From Odiellus spinosus (lineage: Eukaryota; Arthropoda; Arachnida; Opiliones; Phalangiidae): a stretch of 64,000 nt of DNA. The notes under the pieces were generated by a model. The model was not told the origin of the DNA and did no database searches. It saw only the letters and a program-made list of their open reading frames with translations. Below are positions 56,801 through 64,000 of this stretch, piece by piece. The first letter of the stretch is position 1. The number at the start of each line of letters is the position of its first letter. The stretch covers positions 18,369,492 through 18,433,491 of the forward strand of contig OY987225.1 of NCBI GenBank assembly GCA_963920705.1. The letters run 5' to 3'. A program made the position numbers and the translations under genes.

Positions 56801-59800
56801 CCAACTTGAAAGAAAGACTGGAGTTCTTCTCTCTTTTTGATAGAATGGTTTAAAATGCGCGCGTCGTTATTGCGGCCATTAGCAAAGTAGGGTCCGATTA
56901 TATCTATTATGTAACCCGTAGTTGTTACCATTAACATTGGCTTGAAGATATGCTGGCCTTTGTGCACACAGAAGGATTTGTGAAGAACGGTATAGTCCTT
57001 GGATCTTCCAACCTTGATATAGGTGCCATCTACATATATTAAAGACGTCTTTAATATTTTTTGCCAGCCAGGTTGGCGAAAAATAATTAAACCTGTTTTT
57101 ATAAACATTAAAAAAATTGTAATATCTGGTTTGAACCATGATCTTAAGAACTTTCCTTATCAATAACATCAATGTGAGAGTCACTTGGAATTTGGAGATG
57201 GCTCCAAATACATGTTACGCGTGCAATCGGAAAGTTACCAATAGTACAAGTAGAGGTATAGGCACTCACGTAAAGGCTGGCTTTGCTCGTTTTCTTCGTT
57301 TTAGTGAAGGGTTATTACCACTTGTAATTAATAGCAAAACAACGAAGATTTGTTTAAAGTGCTCGGGTCTGTCACGAAAGTTTCAAACGTTCTTAAATGC
57401 TAGCAAATCGTCCTTCAGTAGTGATCATGGCTCTTCAACGTCATCGTCTCCACCACAAAAACGAAGACAAATGACGCAAGTATCTAATCCATCAACGTCA
57501 ACAGTACCTGAGCCATCAAAGTCCACAGTACCTGAACCAACAAAGTCCACAGTATCTAATCCATTACCGTCACCAATACCTCAGCCATCAACGTCGCAAT
57601 TACCACGAAAGCGTACGTCATCAAACACTATTGCCATAAAGCACAGTTGTGTTCGGCCCCTGCCAAAGACTTGCTTCATTTGCGGTGTTAGTACACGAAC
57701 CAGGGTAAAAGCCGAAGTGAGAACAAGTATATTTGTGGAAAGAGCCATATTTATTCATCGGGACAACCGAATGTGCTCCACGCATCTCGTTAACGGAGAG
57801 CTTCCCACCGAAATAATTGCTGGAATTCAGGTTTCCGCTAGATCAACCATTATGACTGCCACGGACATTGAGCAACTATTACAGGACCTCAGGAAATGTG
57901 TTAACGACCTACGGACGCCGAGCTTTGACAACTTCATACAAAGTGATGAAGACTGTAAAGTATTAACTTCATTGTCCCTGCACGAGTTCCTAGAGTTGCA
58001 TTCGACTATTGAGGACATTATTCGTACCATCAGATGCTGTTCGTCGAAGACAGCTCTAGCAGCATTATTGGTGAAATTACGATTGGGTATCTCCAATAAG
58101 GTGTTATCAACTTTATTTCATTTAACTGAAAGATCGGTATCAAACACGGTAAAAGCGGTTATTATGGCTTTATCGGAGCATTTCGTGCCACATAATTTTG
58201 GCCTGCAACACTTATCACGTGACAATCTGATAACAAACCATCAATCTGGAGCAGCAGTAAAACTCTTTGCTAACAACAAGCCTAATTGTCTTATTACCAT
58301 TGTAGATGGCACCTATATCAAGGTTGGAAGATCCAAGGACTATACCGTTCTTCACAAATCCTGTGTGCACAAAGACCAGCATATCCTCTAGCCAATGTTA
58401 ATGGTAACAACTACGGGTTACATAATAGATATAATCGGACCCTACTTTGCTAATGGCCGCAATAACGACGCGCGCATTTTAAACCATTCTATCAAAAAGA
58501 GAGAAGAACTCCAGTCTTTCTTTCAAGTTGGTGACGTTGTACTGGCAGACCGCGGTTTTCGAGACTCCAACAGCGTACTGACTGAACTGGGTGTGGATTT
58601 ACAAATGCCTTCGTTCTTGTCTAAAGGCGAGAAGCAAGTAAACACGCAAGAAGTTAATCGTTCCCGACAAGTAACGTACCTCAGGTGGCCGGTTGAAGTT
58701 AGGAATGGGCATTTGCAGACGGTGTATCGTTTTTTTCAAAACCGTATACCTGTGCATATGTTACCATTAGTTCCAGAACTTCTTCAAATTGCTGCTGCGC
58801 TGTTGAACGCCTACCACCCGGAGTTACATCTTAAAGGTTCCTGGGAAGACTCCGTCGAAAAAATGCTGGCAGTCTCTACGAAAGAAAATCCTCTTAAGGA
58901 AGTAGTCGAGCGCGATAATCTGCTTCGCAAACCGTCTAAATGGCAACGAATTGAGGATAGTGAATTTCAAGACTTCCCTGTACTTCGTGAAAGTGATGTA
59001 CGTGAGGTGGTAATGAGCGACTTTAAAACGAAACGCGCTGAATCTTATGTGGCGTTGACTATAGAGAAATCCGGCTCTTTCAGCGTCGAAGTGTCCAAAG
59101 TTGAACATGACTTAATTCGTATACGCGTGCCTGGTCAATTTTCCACCTCAGCTGTTCACCAAGCTCTAATTCGTTATGTACCGAACGGGACAGGTGCAAA
59201 TGCCATTAAAGGCTGGTATTGCAATTGCAAAGGTGGTAGTTTGACGATAGGTACTTGTGTTCACGTTAGCAGCGTAATCTGATATCTTGGTTATCGTCGC
59301 CATGAAGATCGAGGCAGTTGGTACCAGTCAAAATTGCGTGTAGTGTGTGAAGATGCCACTGAGCTTGAACTACCAGACATACGTTAAACGTAGAAAACCT
59401 TAGCGTTAAATGAATAATTTGTCCGTTTTATACAAGTGTGTTTTGTTTAATATGAAATAAAAATTAAAGATACTACTCCAGTATCTTCTAATTGGTATGA
59501 TTTCTCTATTTATTTTTCGAGTTTCTTATACACCAAAGACTATTCAAGTAAGCTATATAGTCTTTGCACGGCCCCTGTAAAGCAAGCAAAAGCCTACTGC
59601 ATGAATGCTTGACAAGTGGAACACTTCTACAGGCGTTTTCGAGGATTTCGAGGCATAGTAGACCAAAAATATACCAATTTCATTTTGCCGCCAGCACTAT
59701 ACCCGTGGCAGTTACAAAATAATTCTTTCCTAATATTTTCCTAACATAATTATGAATCTAAAATAATAACCGTTCAAGATTTTCGTGTGGGGGAAGGCTT

Positions 59801-62610
59801 TCATATCCGGCACGGAAGTCATAGATTCTTCCTATTCTTTACATTATGGAAGAAACCTTCCATTCGTTGTAATTCCCAAAATTTACAGTTGTGAGCTCGA
59901 ATTTTAGCTTTAAATTATCCCCCAACTACCCTATTTTAATAATATAATACGAATTTATCATAAAAGAGACGAAAATTTTTAACATTACGTGGACCCAGAC
60001 TCTTATGGGGAGTTGCTGTTGTTCTTTTCGAGGAACGTCTTATTTTTATCTCCGCATTATCCGTTTGAAGCTTAAAATTTTATCTCCGTGTAATTCGTAT
60101 CCATTTGATACACGTCTGTTTATATAATTTGTGCTTTTATATTAAGAAACAATTCCTTCGAGATTAAAATATTTGAAAAAAGACTAGTTATCAATGGATA
60201 ATTCATTATCCGATTCCGAGCTCTTTTAGGGTAAACGTTGTTGGACTGCCAATGTAAAAACCCTATGGGGATTCCTCCCATATGTAGTTGGCTTTTACTA
60301 ACGAATAATATTTTATCGAACTTACTATGTTCGCATCTCTCGCTTCTTCAATGTAATGAGTAGTGATAATGACAGTTGTATTGTATTTGATTGTGAGACT
60401 AACTAAGTACGCCCATATCGTTTTCCTGAGCAATGGATCAAGGCCCACAGTTGGCTCATCCAGAATTAACAGCGGCGGCTGATGTAGAAGAGCCGTTGCT
60501 AAGGAAACTCTCCTTTGTTGTCCCCCGCTGAAATGATAATTTAGAAATAACAACTTTATTAATTTAACACGTATAGTGATTGAATTTCACATCATCGACA
60601 ATATCTTAGGTTATAGGTTAGATCAACTCTTCGATTATATTTGAAAGTCAATCGCTTGCCTTGGAAACTTGGACTTATAAATGGAACAGCTTTTGAATTT
60701 ATTTTTGGAATCACCTTGCCAAAAAACGTATTCGAGAATTTTCAAAACAATTTTTAAACACGTTTTTGGTGTTTAAATTAATTCCTTAAGTTTGGTTAAG
60801 TTTGAATTTTAGTAAATATAAATTCGGACCAATCATGTTATTTCAGACTTCACTAGCGCTTGTAATGTCCTTACATTAATAGAAAAGTTAGGCGCAGAAG
60901 CCGATGAAACCCTCCTTTGAAGTCTACTACTCTAATGTTCCATATAGCGCTCCTCTCTGTATGGGTAAAATTCACAATTTTACGAGATCGGAGGGGTCCT
61001 ACTTCATACCCCCTGTCTACGGAAAATTGGAAATTCTCTCTCCACAAACGACGACGTTTTTTTACGAACTCCAAGGCTGCTAGAGATATTCGCTCGACGA
61101 ACTCCCGCTCGGAAAATATCTACCGTTAGGAGGCGTACGAATCGCGCTTTTTGAAACTAACCCATACATACAAGACCCGGGAGTAATAGACTTCAAAGGA
61201 GGGTTTCATCGGCTTCTGGTAGGCGTTTGATGACCAAGACCTTGGGCGTTCAACGGCGGCCTTTCTTTTAATGTTAGGATATTACAAGCGCTGATGAAGG
61301 CTGAAATAATATGATTGGCCTGAATTTATACTTACATACATTCAAACTTAACCAAACTTTAGAAATTAATTTAAACACCAGTACTTGTTAAAAAAATTCT
61401 CGAGCCCTTTATTTTTACAAAAGCCGTTCCACTTTTCACTCCAAGTTTCTCTTTAAAATCCCGTGAGCTAGGAATATGATAGACCCGTTTCGGAGCTCGA
61501 AATGTAATTTCAAAAATATTTTGAGCTCAATTTTCATTTTTTTGAACCGGGAAATGGACTCGAATCACTCGAATTGACGAGTTTGAAATTTCCATACTCT
61601 TAAACCAACTGATCCAGGGGCAACGGCCATTGAGGTACAAATATAATGATGAATTATCACAATAGATGGCGCTCTCGTACCTATCCACGTATTACACCCG
61701 TTGCTATGGGAAACGCGTCGAGTCTCGGAACGCGAGGGGAGGGATTACCGCCTAGTTTGTCTCTCTCGTCATAGTTTAACCAATCGGAATAGGATCAGAA
61801 TGGGAACTACGATAGCAACATCTCTTAACAGATTGGCGCGTAAAGAGTGTACCCCAATGTCGCGCTGCCCCTGCTAGTACATAATCAATTTCGATTTCGT
61901 CTACAGGCCTTTGAAGAATCCTATATTTGCAAAATCTGCCCCCCCCCCCCCCAAGATAAATAAATGAACTAGATTCATGGAGATTCTGAATTTCTTCGTT
62001 TTGATGGGTCAGCAACCAATCGAGAGAGAGGGAAAGAGATCTAGCCTCAACGACGAACTTTTGATCATTGGTCGCTGACTTATCAATGCGAAGATATTCA
62101 AAATCTCCAGGAATTCAGCTAAGGGTAGGTTTTAAATTTATATCTGGTTTAATATTTTTACCAGTAAATGTTTTTACTGGTTGGTTAGGCCTATTTTGAA
62201 CGATAATACCCTTTTCAGACGAGGCGTAACTAGCCGGTTTAATCAGATTTAACCATGGTTTATTCAAAATAAACCGAGGTTTATTGAACTGAAAAGGCTA
62301 TGTAAAGCTCGGTTAAATCTGATTAAACCACGGCTAATTACGCCTCGTCTGAAGAGGGTATTAGGAGTCTTTAAAAAATAATTTGTTGTTAGGTTGCATT
62401 GTCTCTTTAAGATAAGTATCCATTGTTAATAATATTTGAGTAGAATAAAAAAAACCTTAAATTATCGATGATTGAGCTCTTGACGGGAATTTCCAACATT
62501 TTGCAAATCTTTTCGATTTTATCCGAAAGTACGGCGCTCTTTATACCATTAAGTCGTCCGTAAAGAGTTAATGTTTCCTTTATATTCAAAACTCCGTTTA
62601 ATGAAAGTTC
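47870..62610 (-). CDS. Second ABCH/ABCG23-like half-transporter, exons 3-11 (5' end outside window)
   Basis: Minus-strand exons in coding order: 62610-62456, 60527-60326, 54792-54646, 52429-52076, 51901-51727, 50073-49958, 49846-49507, 48937-48851, 48081-47870 (TAA). Lengths are 155, 202, 147, 354, 175, 116, 340, 87, 212. Against the first gene's exons 3-11, five are identical in length and the rest differ by whole codons, with identical phases. Visible: signature SGGQQRR, Walker [10 protein letters not shown]-loop TTHYIEE, the hydrophobic membrane domain, and the C-terminal block IIWPIEGIP. Exons 1-2 (start and Walker A) are not found up to position 64000 and should lie beyond. No stop or frameshift is seen, so it is probably functional. 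Intron 4 (5.5 kb) holds the second palindromic transposon. The exon 3 donor (GGTTTTT) is weak but in phase. Confidence 0.92.
48345..48545. mobile_element. MITE, AACCTGGCGTTCAT family, copy 2
   Basis: AGATTCAAATAACAAAATCT, GTCCTATAACG and the inverse TTAGAGGACGC then TAGATTTTGATATTCAT bracket about 200 bp. It is more diverged than the copy at 32444. It lies in intron 10 of the second ABCH gene, directly beside the heat-shock-element cluster. Confidence 0.55.
48640..48760. promoter_or_regulatory. Cluster of canonical heat-shock elements
   Basis: Alternating TTC and GAA triplets spaced by exactly two bases define HSF binding sites. At 48648-48670 there are five in a row (TTC, GAA, TTC, GAA, TTC). 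At 48679-48691 there are three. At 48734-48751 there are four (GAA, TTC, GAA, TTC). Further TTCTAG and CCAGA half-sites lie between. This is in intron 10 of the second ABCH gene, near its 3' end. Whether it drives a gene, a transposon or nothing is unknown. Confidence 0.6.
49062..49165. repeat. Right-arm fragment of the CATAGACTAAG element
   Basis: AAATCTGGCAAACTACGGTG, GGCAGAGATAGCTGCACGTC and CCTTTCTTAGTCTATG match the right end of the element at 33048-33337. The left arm is missing. It lies in intron 9 of the second ABCH gene. Confidence 0.65.
50325..50490. mobile_element. MITE, AACCTGGCGTTCAT family, copy 3
   Basis: TAAAGATGAACAACTAAATC and GCCTAACGGCAAACAGTGGC on the left face CTTTTGCCATTATTTGCCGT on the right as an inverted repeat. 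It lies in intron 7 of the second ABCH gene, next to a GC-rich segment. Confidence 0.55.
50500..51100. other. GC-rich segment of unknown origin
   Basis: The base composition is clearly above the surroundings, with strings such as GGCGCGCCGGTTCCCCGGGC and CGCCCCAATCCGGCCGTCAT. It has no long open frame in any phase. It resembles in style the 5' untranslated region of a non-LTR retrotransposon or a fragment of transferred or captured DNA, but I recognise no specific family. It lies within intron 7 (50074-51726) of the second ABCH gene. Confidence 0.4.
52907..54196. mobile_element. Inverted-repeat element, CAGGGCTCCCAG ends
   Basis: CAGGGCTCCCAGGG at the left and ACTGGGAGCCCTG at the right are inverse ends 1.29 kb apart, close to the ends of the 783-1204 element. 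The left interior has 'CCTATAAATACCTATAAT' strings and a T tract at about 52970-52990. No transposase frame was found and no target duplication is visible. It lies in intron 5 of the second ABCH gene. Confidence 0.5.
53656..53705. other. Perfect hairpin, 22-bp stem, 6-base loop
   Basis: The left arm GATTTTCGAATAAATAGCG then TGC (53656-53677) and the right arm (53684-53705) are exact inverses, with the loop TCTAGG between. The perfection contrasts with the decayed repeat around it. It could be a cruciform-forming site, a recent insertion or small-RNA precursor-like structure. Nothing in the sequence decides. Confidence 0.85.
54849..55022. mobile_element. Small MITE, ATAGACTTTATGC ends
   Basis: ATAGACTTTATGCGGCGC on the left faces GGCGCTGCATAAAGTCTAT on the right, 174 bp apart. 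A fragment of the same end (GTAGCCCCCTTCGTAAGGCG) lies at about 49455-49492. It begins 57 bases upstream (in gene orientation) of exon 5 of the second ABCH gene. The 60-codon frame here is a shadow. Confidence 0.7.
55990..57108 (-). CDS. Left-arm HARBI1-related transposase catalytic half, open frame (copy B)
   Basis: 372 codons without a stop. About 25 residues derive from the central sequence ([20 protein letters not shown]). Then comes the DDE catalytic region from [13 protein letters not shown] through VLADRGFRD and VEVRNGHLQ, and the C-terminal SWIM-like CNC...CVH, ending DIR. The N-terminal zinc fingers and helix-turn-helix are missing. All three acidic residues are present. Start codons of this frame and of the divergent right-arm frame are 30-90 bp apart. 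It could be expressed as a separate catalytic polypeptide, or be a non-expressed relic. No host gene function is implied. Confidence 0.75.
   Translation of the reverse strand: MFIKTGLIIFRQPGWQKILKTSLIYVDGTYIKVGRSKDYTVLHKSFCVHKGQHIFKPMLMVTTTGYIIDIIGPYFANGRNNDARILNHSIKKREELQSFFQVGDVVLADRGFRDSNSVLTELGVDLQMPSFLSKGEKQVNTQEVNRSRQVTYFRWPVEVRNGHLQTVYRFFQNRIPVHMLPLVPELLQISAALLNAYHPELHLKGSWEDSVEKMLAVSTKENPQWQRIEDSEFQDFPVLRESDVREVVMSDFKTKRAESYVALTIEKSGSFSVEVSKVEHDLIRIRVPGQFSTSAVHQALIRYVPNGTGANAIKSWYCNCKGGSLTIGTCVHVSSVIWYLGYRRHEDRGSWYQSKLRVVCEDATELELPDIR
57198..59387 (+). pseudogene. HARBI1-related transposase, full length with two stop codons (copy B)
   Basis: Domain order is the same as in copy A, as are the two lesions: TAG at 58389-58391 and TGA at 59280-59282, with no frameshift. 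The one amino-acid difference I noticed is Gly to Asp just before the TAG (HKGQHIL in copy A, HKDQHIL here). The frame upstream of the TAG encodes both zinc regions, the linker and the helix-turn-helix as a self-contained 399-residue DNA-binding half. Confidence 0.87.
60625..61455. mobile_element. Palindromic MITE (19955 family) with nested MITE
   Basis: The outer blocks (TTTTTAAACACGTTTTTGG; CGCTTGTAATGTCCTTACAT; GATATTACAAGCGCTGATGA) match the copy at 19955-20425. The centre is interrupted at 60895-61218 by a CAGAAG-family MITE. It lies in intron 3 of the second ABCH gene. Confidence 0.65.
60895..61218. mobile_element. MITE, CAGAAG family, copy 3
   Basis: The ends CAGAAGCCGATGAAACCCTC and GGTTTCATCGGCTTCTG are perfect inverses over at least 17 bases. 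TAGGCG lies directly outside on both sides (GTTAGGCG left, GGTAGGCG right), consistent with a short target duplication. Its frames on both strands are shadows. Confidence 0.8.
61583..61908. mobile_element. MITE, GACGAATTCGAAATT family, copy 5
   Basis: It begins ATTGACGAGTTTGAAATTTC and ends CAATTTCGATTTCGTC with the family's internal order. A poly-C tract of about 14 follows at 61939-61952. The 79-codon minus frame is a shadow of the repeat. Confidence 0.65.
61970..62410. mobile_element. MITE, GGGAGAATG family, interrupted right part
   Basis: The family's inner blocks (GATTCATGGAGATTCTGAAT; ATTCAGCTAAGGGTAGGTTT) lead to a right end TTGTTGTTAGGTTGCATTGT, with a 150-bp element inserted at 62209-62358. 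The left terminal block is lost or replaced by the poly-C region. Confidence 0.55.
62209..62358. mobile_element. 150-bp nested MITE with TA target site
   Basis: CCCTTTTCAGACGAGGCGTA and its near inverse ending CGTCTGAAGAGGG bound exactly 150 bp, with TA on both sides (62207-62208, 62359-62360). Inner arms TTAATCAGATTTAACC and GGTTAAATCTGATTAA are also inverse. TA flanks suggest a Tc1/mariner-type MITE. Confidence 0.82.
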
Positions 62611-62837
62611 CTGTAAATATTTTCGAATGTATTAAGGAAATGAAATTACGACAAACGATAAAAATATTTTAAACGTTTTTCCCCTCAACTTAGAACAATG
62701 ATAGATGTCAAAAACCTATATAATGGTACTGGTAATTTTAATATTTTTTTAAGTCTCAAAATACAAGCGTATAATTCTCTATTATAACTTAAAAAAATAC
62801 TGTGGCCAATTTTTCACAATTTCAATAAGGAATTTTA

Positions 62838-63376
62838 GAGCTCGGAGTTCGTAAAAACTTTTGTTAATTGAATAAGACCATCGTGAATTTCAATCAGATA
62901 TTATCCGTCCGTGAAAAAAAAAAATATCCGTTTCTTCTTATTCGAGTTAAGGCAAACTTTTTATTCGTACTCATTTGTTTTAGGAAATTGATACCAGTTA
63001 TTCATTCGCCGATAAGAAACATTTGAAACTCGAATTTTTTCGCGGATTTTAACCCAAATTGAGATCACGAAGCTAAAATGTAGTAATTTAGTCGCTGTTC
63101 CTTTCAATTTAGATTCAAATATAATTATTATATTTCATTCTACACGGATTTCGAGAAACGTCTATTTTAATCTTCGCATTATCCGTTTGAATAAACGCGT
63201 AATTTGTTTATTAATCAAGCTTCAAATTTTATCTCCGGATAATTCTTATCTAATTGATACTTGTCTGTTTATATAATTTTGGTTTTATGTTAACAAACAA
63301 TTTATCCGAAATTGAAATATCTGAAAAAAAGTTATGAATTGATATCTCAAGTTATTAATTATCCAATTCCGAGCTC
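62838..63376. mobile_element. GAGCTCGGA palindromic MITE, intact reference copy
   Basis: 539 bp from GAGCTCGGAGTTCGT to CAATTCCGAGCTC, with inverted inner blocks such as ATAAGACCATCGTGAATTTC. This copy shows what sequence is missing at the large-transposon insertion (55148-60223). Non-coding. Confidence 0.75.
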
Positions 63377-63520
63377 TAACTAAACGGGTGCTGATTGGGG
63401 CGCAGAAAGAATTATAATAAATAAACAAAAACTTGTTTCGCTTGCCACTTCAAAAAAAAAGTGCATTTATAGGTAAGAATTTCAAACCGTGAAGGGACAG
63501 AAATTATAAATAGTTGCTAT

Positions 63521-63815
63521 CATAAAAGAGGAGGAGCTTATGGCATTTTGCCGTCGACGTCATCAGCTACGTAATAGCTTGTAAAGCTTTAGCGCTCGTG
63601 AGCACCGAGCATTTCTTAAGTTTATATTTTCTATATCCAGGTGTCAGCTCTCAAGGTTGGGTCTCTCCCGAGTGACTTCTGAGCCCTCTGACCCCTAGCG
63701 TTTTATGAAAACGGAAATAACTGAACTGTATAACCTTAACGCCACGTGATTTCGTGACGTAGATAGGAACAGGCGAACAAGATGTCGCACCCACAAGTCA
63801 TTTTATAATATCAAC
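63521..63815. repeat. Single arm of the foldback MITE at 4424-5027
   Basis: It runs from ATAAAAGAGGAGGAGCTTA through GTCGACGTCATCAGCTACGT and CACGTGATTTCGTGACGTAG to ACCCACAAG, matching the right arm of the full foldback. The opposite arm is absent, so this is either a solo arm or a half-deleted copy. Confidence 0.75.
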
Positions 63816-64000
63816 TATTAACCGTGAATGAAATGTGAGAGTCATAGTTTATGATATTTGAAACTTGAAAGTTATATTTAAAGAAATTAATATAAATGAA
63901 AACTTTAAAAAACATTTTATAGTAGAATCAATCCTACAACTCTACGGATTACGCCAATAAAAACTGGCCTTTACGCCACCTATAAACCCGATTTTTGTTT

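Larger units (their letters stand above)
55351..60026 (+). mobile_element. Palindromic HARBI1-related composite transposon, copy B
   Basis: Same length (4,676 bp), ends, arm structure and 48-bp left-arm deletion as copy A, with only scattered base differences. Positions correspond by a constant offset of 46,479. It sits in intron 4 of the second ABCH gene, with its full-length arm antisense to that gene. Copy A is in the sense direction of its host. Confidence 0.92.
55148..60223. mobile_element. GAGCTCGGA palindromic MITE split by the large transposon
   Basis: The left part (55148-55350, starting GAGCTCGGAATTCGTG) and right part (60027-60223, ending GATTCCGAGCTC) align with the outer parts of the intact copy at 62838-63376. 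About 130 bp of that copy's centre (roughly 63020-63148) is absent here and replaced by the 4,676-bp element. Confidence 0.75.
62611..64000. other. Part of intron 2 of the second ABCH gene
   Basis: No exon-like Walker A sequence was found on the minus strand. The stretch contains the intact GAGCTCGGA palindromic MITE (62838-63376) and a single arm of the 4424-5027 foldback element (63521-63815). Confidence 0.55.

Overview
The window is AT-rich arthropod DNA. Long introns, GT-AG splicing, ABC half-transporters of the type called ABCH (close to ABCG; essentially an arthropod group), a P450 and insect-type mariner, P-element and HARBI1-related transposons all point there. I cannot name the species; a hexapod is likely and a springtail is only a guess.

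Three host genes account for nearly all real coding sequence. (1) 1848-33634, plus strand: a complete ABCH half-transporter in 11 exons, 679 residues. Its first intron alone is 18.8 kb and is packed with transposons. (2) 36716-47036, plus strand: a complete cytochrome P450 in 8 exons, 495 residues, with CYP2-clan features. (3) 47870-62610, minus strand: a paralogous ABCH transporter, exons 3 to 11 only; exons 1-2 lie beyond the right edge. Reading frames and splice phases close in all three, and the two ABCH genes share intron phases and almost every exon length. The layout is an inverted ABCH pair flanking a P450, plausible as a xenobiotic or lipid-handling neighbourhood.

The rest is a dense, nested repeat landscape. 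Its most striking members are two copies (8872-13547 and 55351-60026, 4,676 bp each) of a palindromic transposon. Each has about 1.7-kb inverted arms around a 1.27-kb unique centre. The right half carries a full-length HARBI1-like transposase frame broken by two in-frame stop codons, shared by both copies. The left half carries an inverted partial copy holding the catalytic and SWIM region, intact in the second copy. A mariner-like element (6591-8304) independently shows the same head-to-head layout. Also present are a decayed P-element-like transposon with a perfect 8-bp target duplication (43862-45743), a 54-unit 27-bp minisatellite filling intron 3 of the first gene, a cluster of textbook heat-shock elements in an intron of the second ABCH gene, and about ten families of short inverted-repeat elements (MITE-like), several nested.

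Limits: all similarity was judged by eye. Family names for MITEs are local descriptions. Edges of decayed repeats are approximate unless inverted repeats or target duplications are given.
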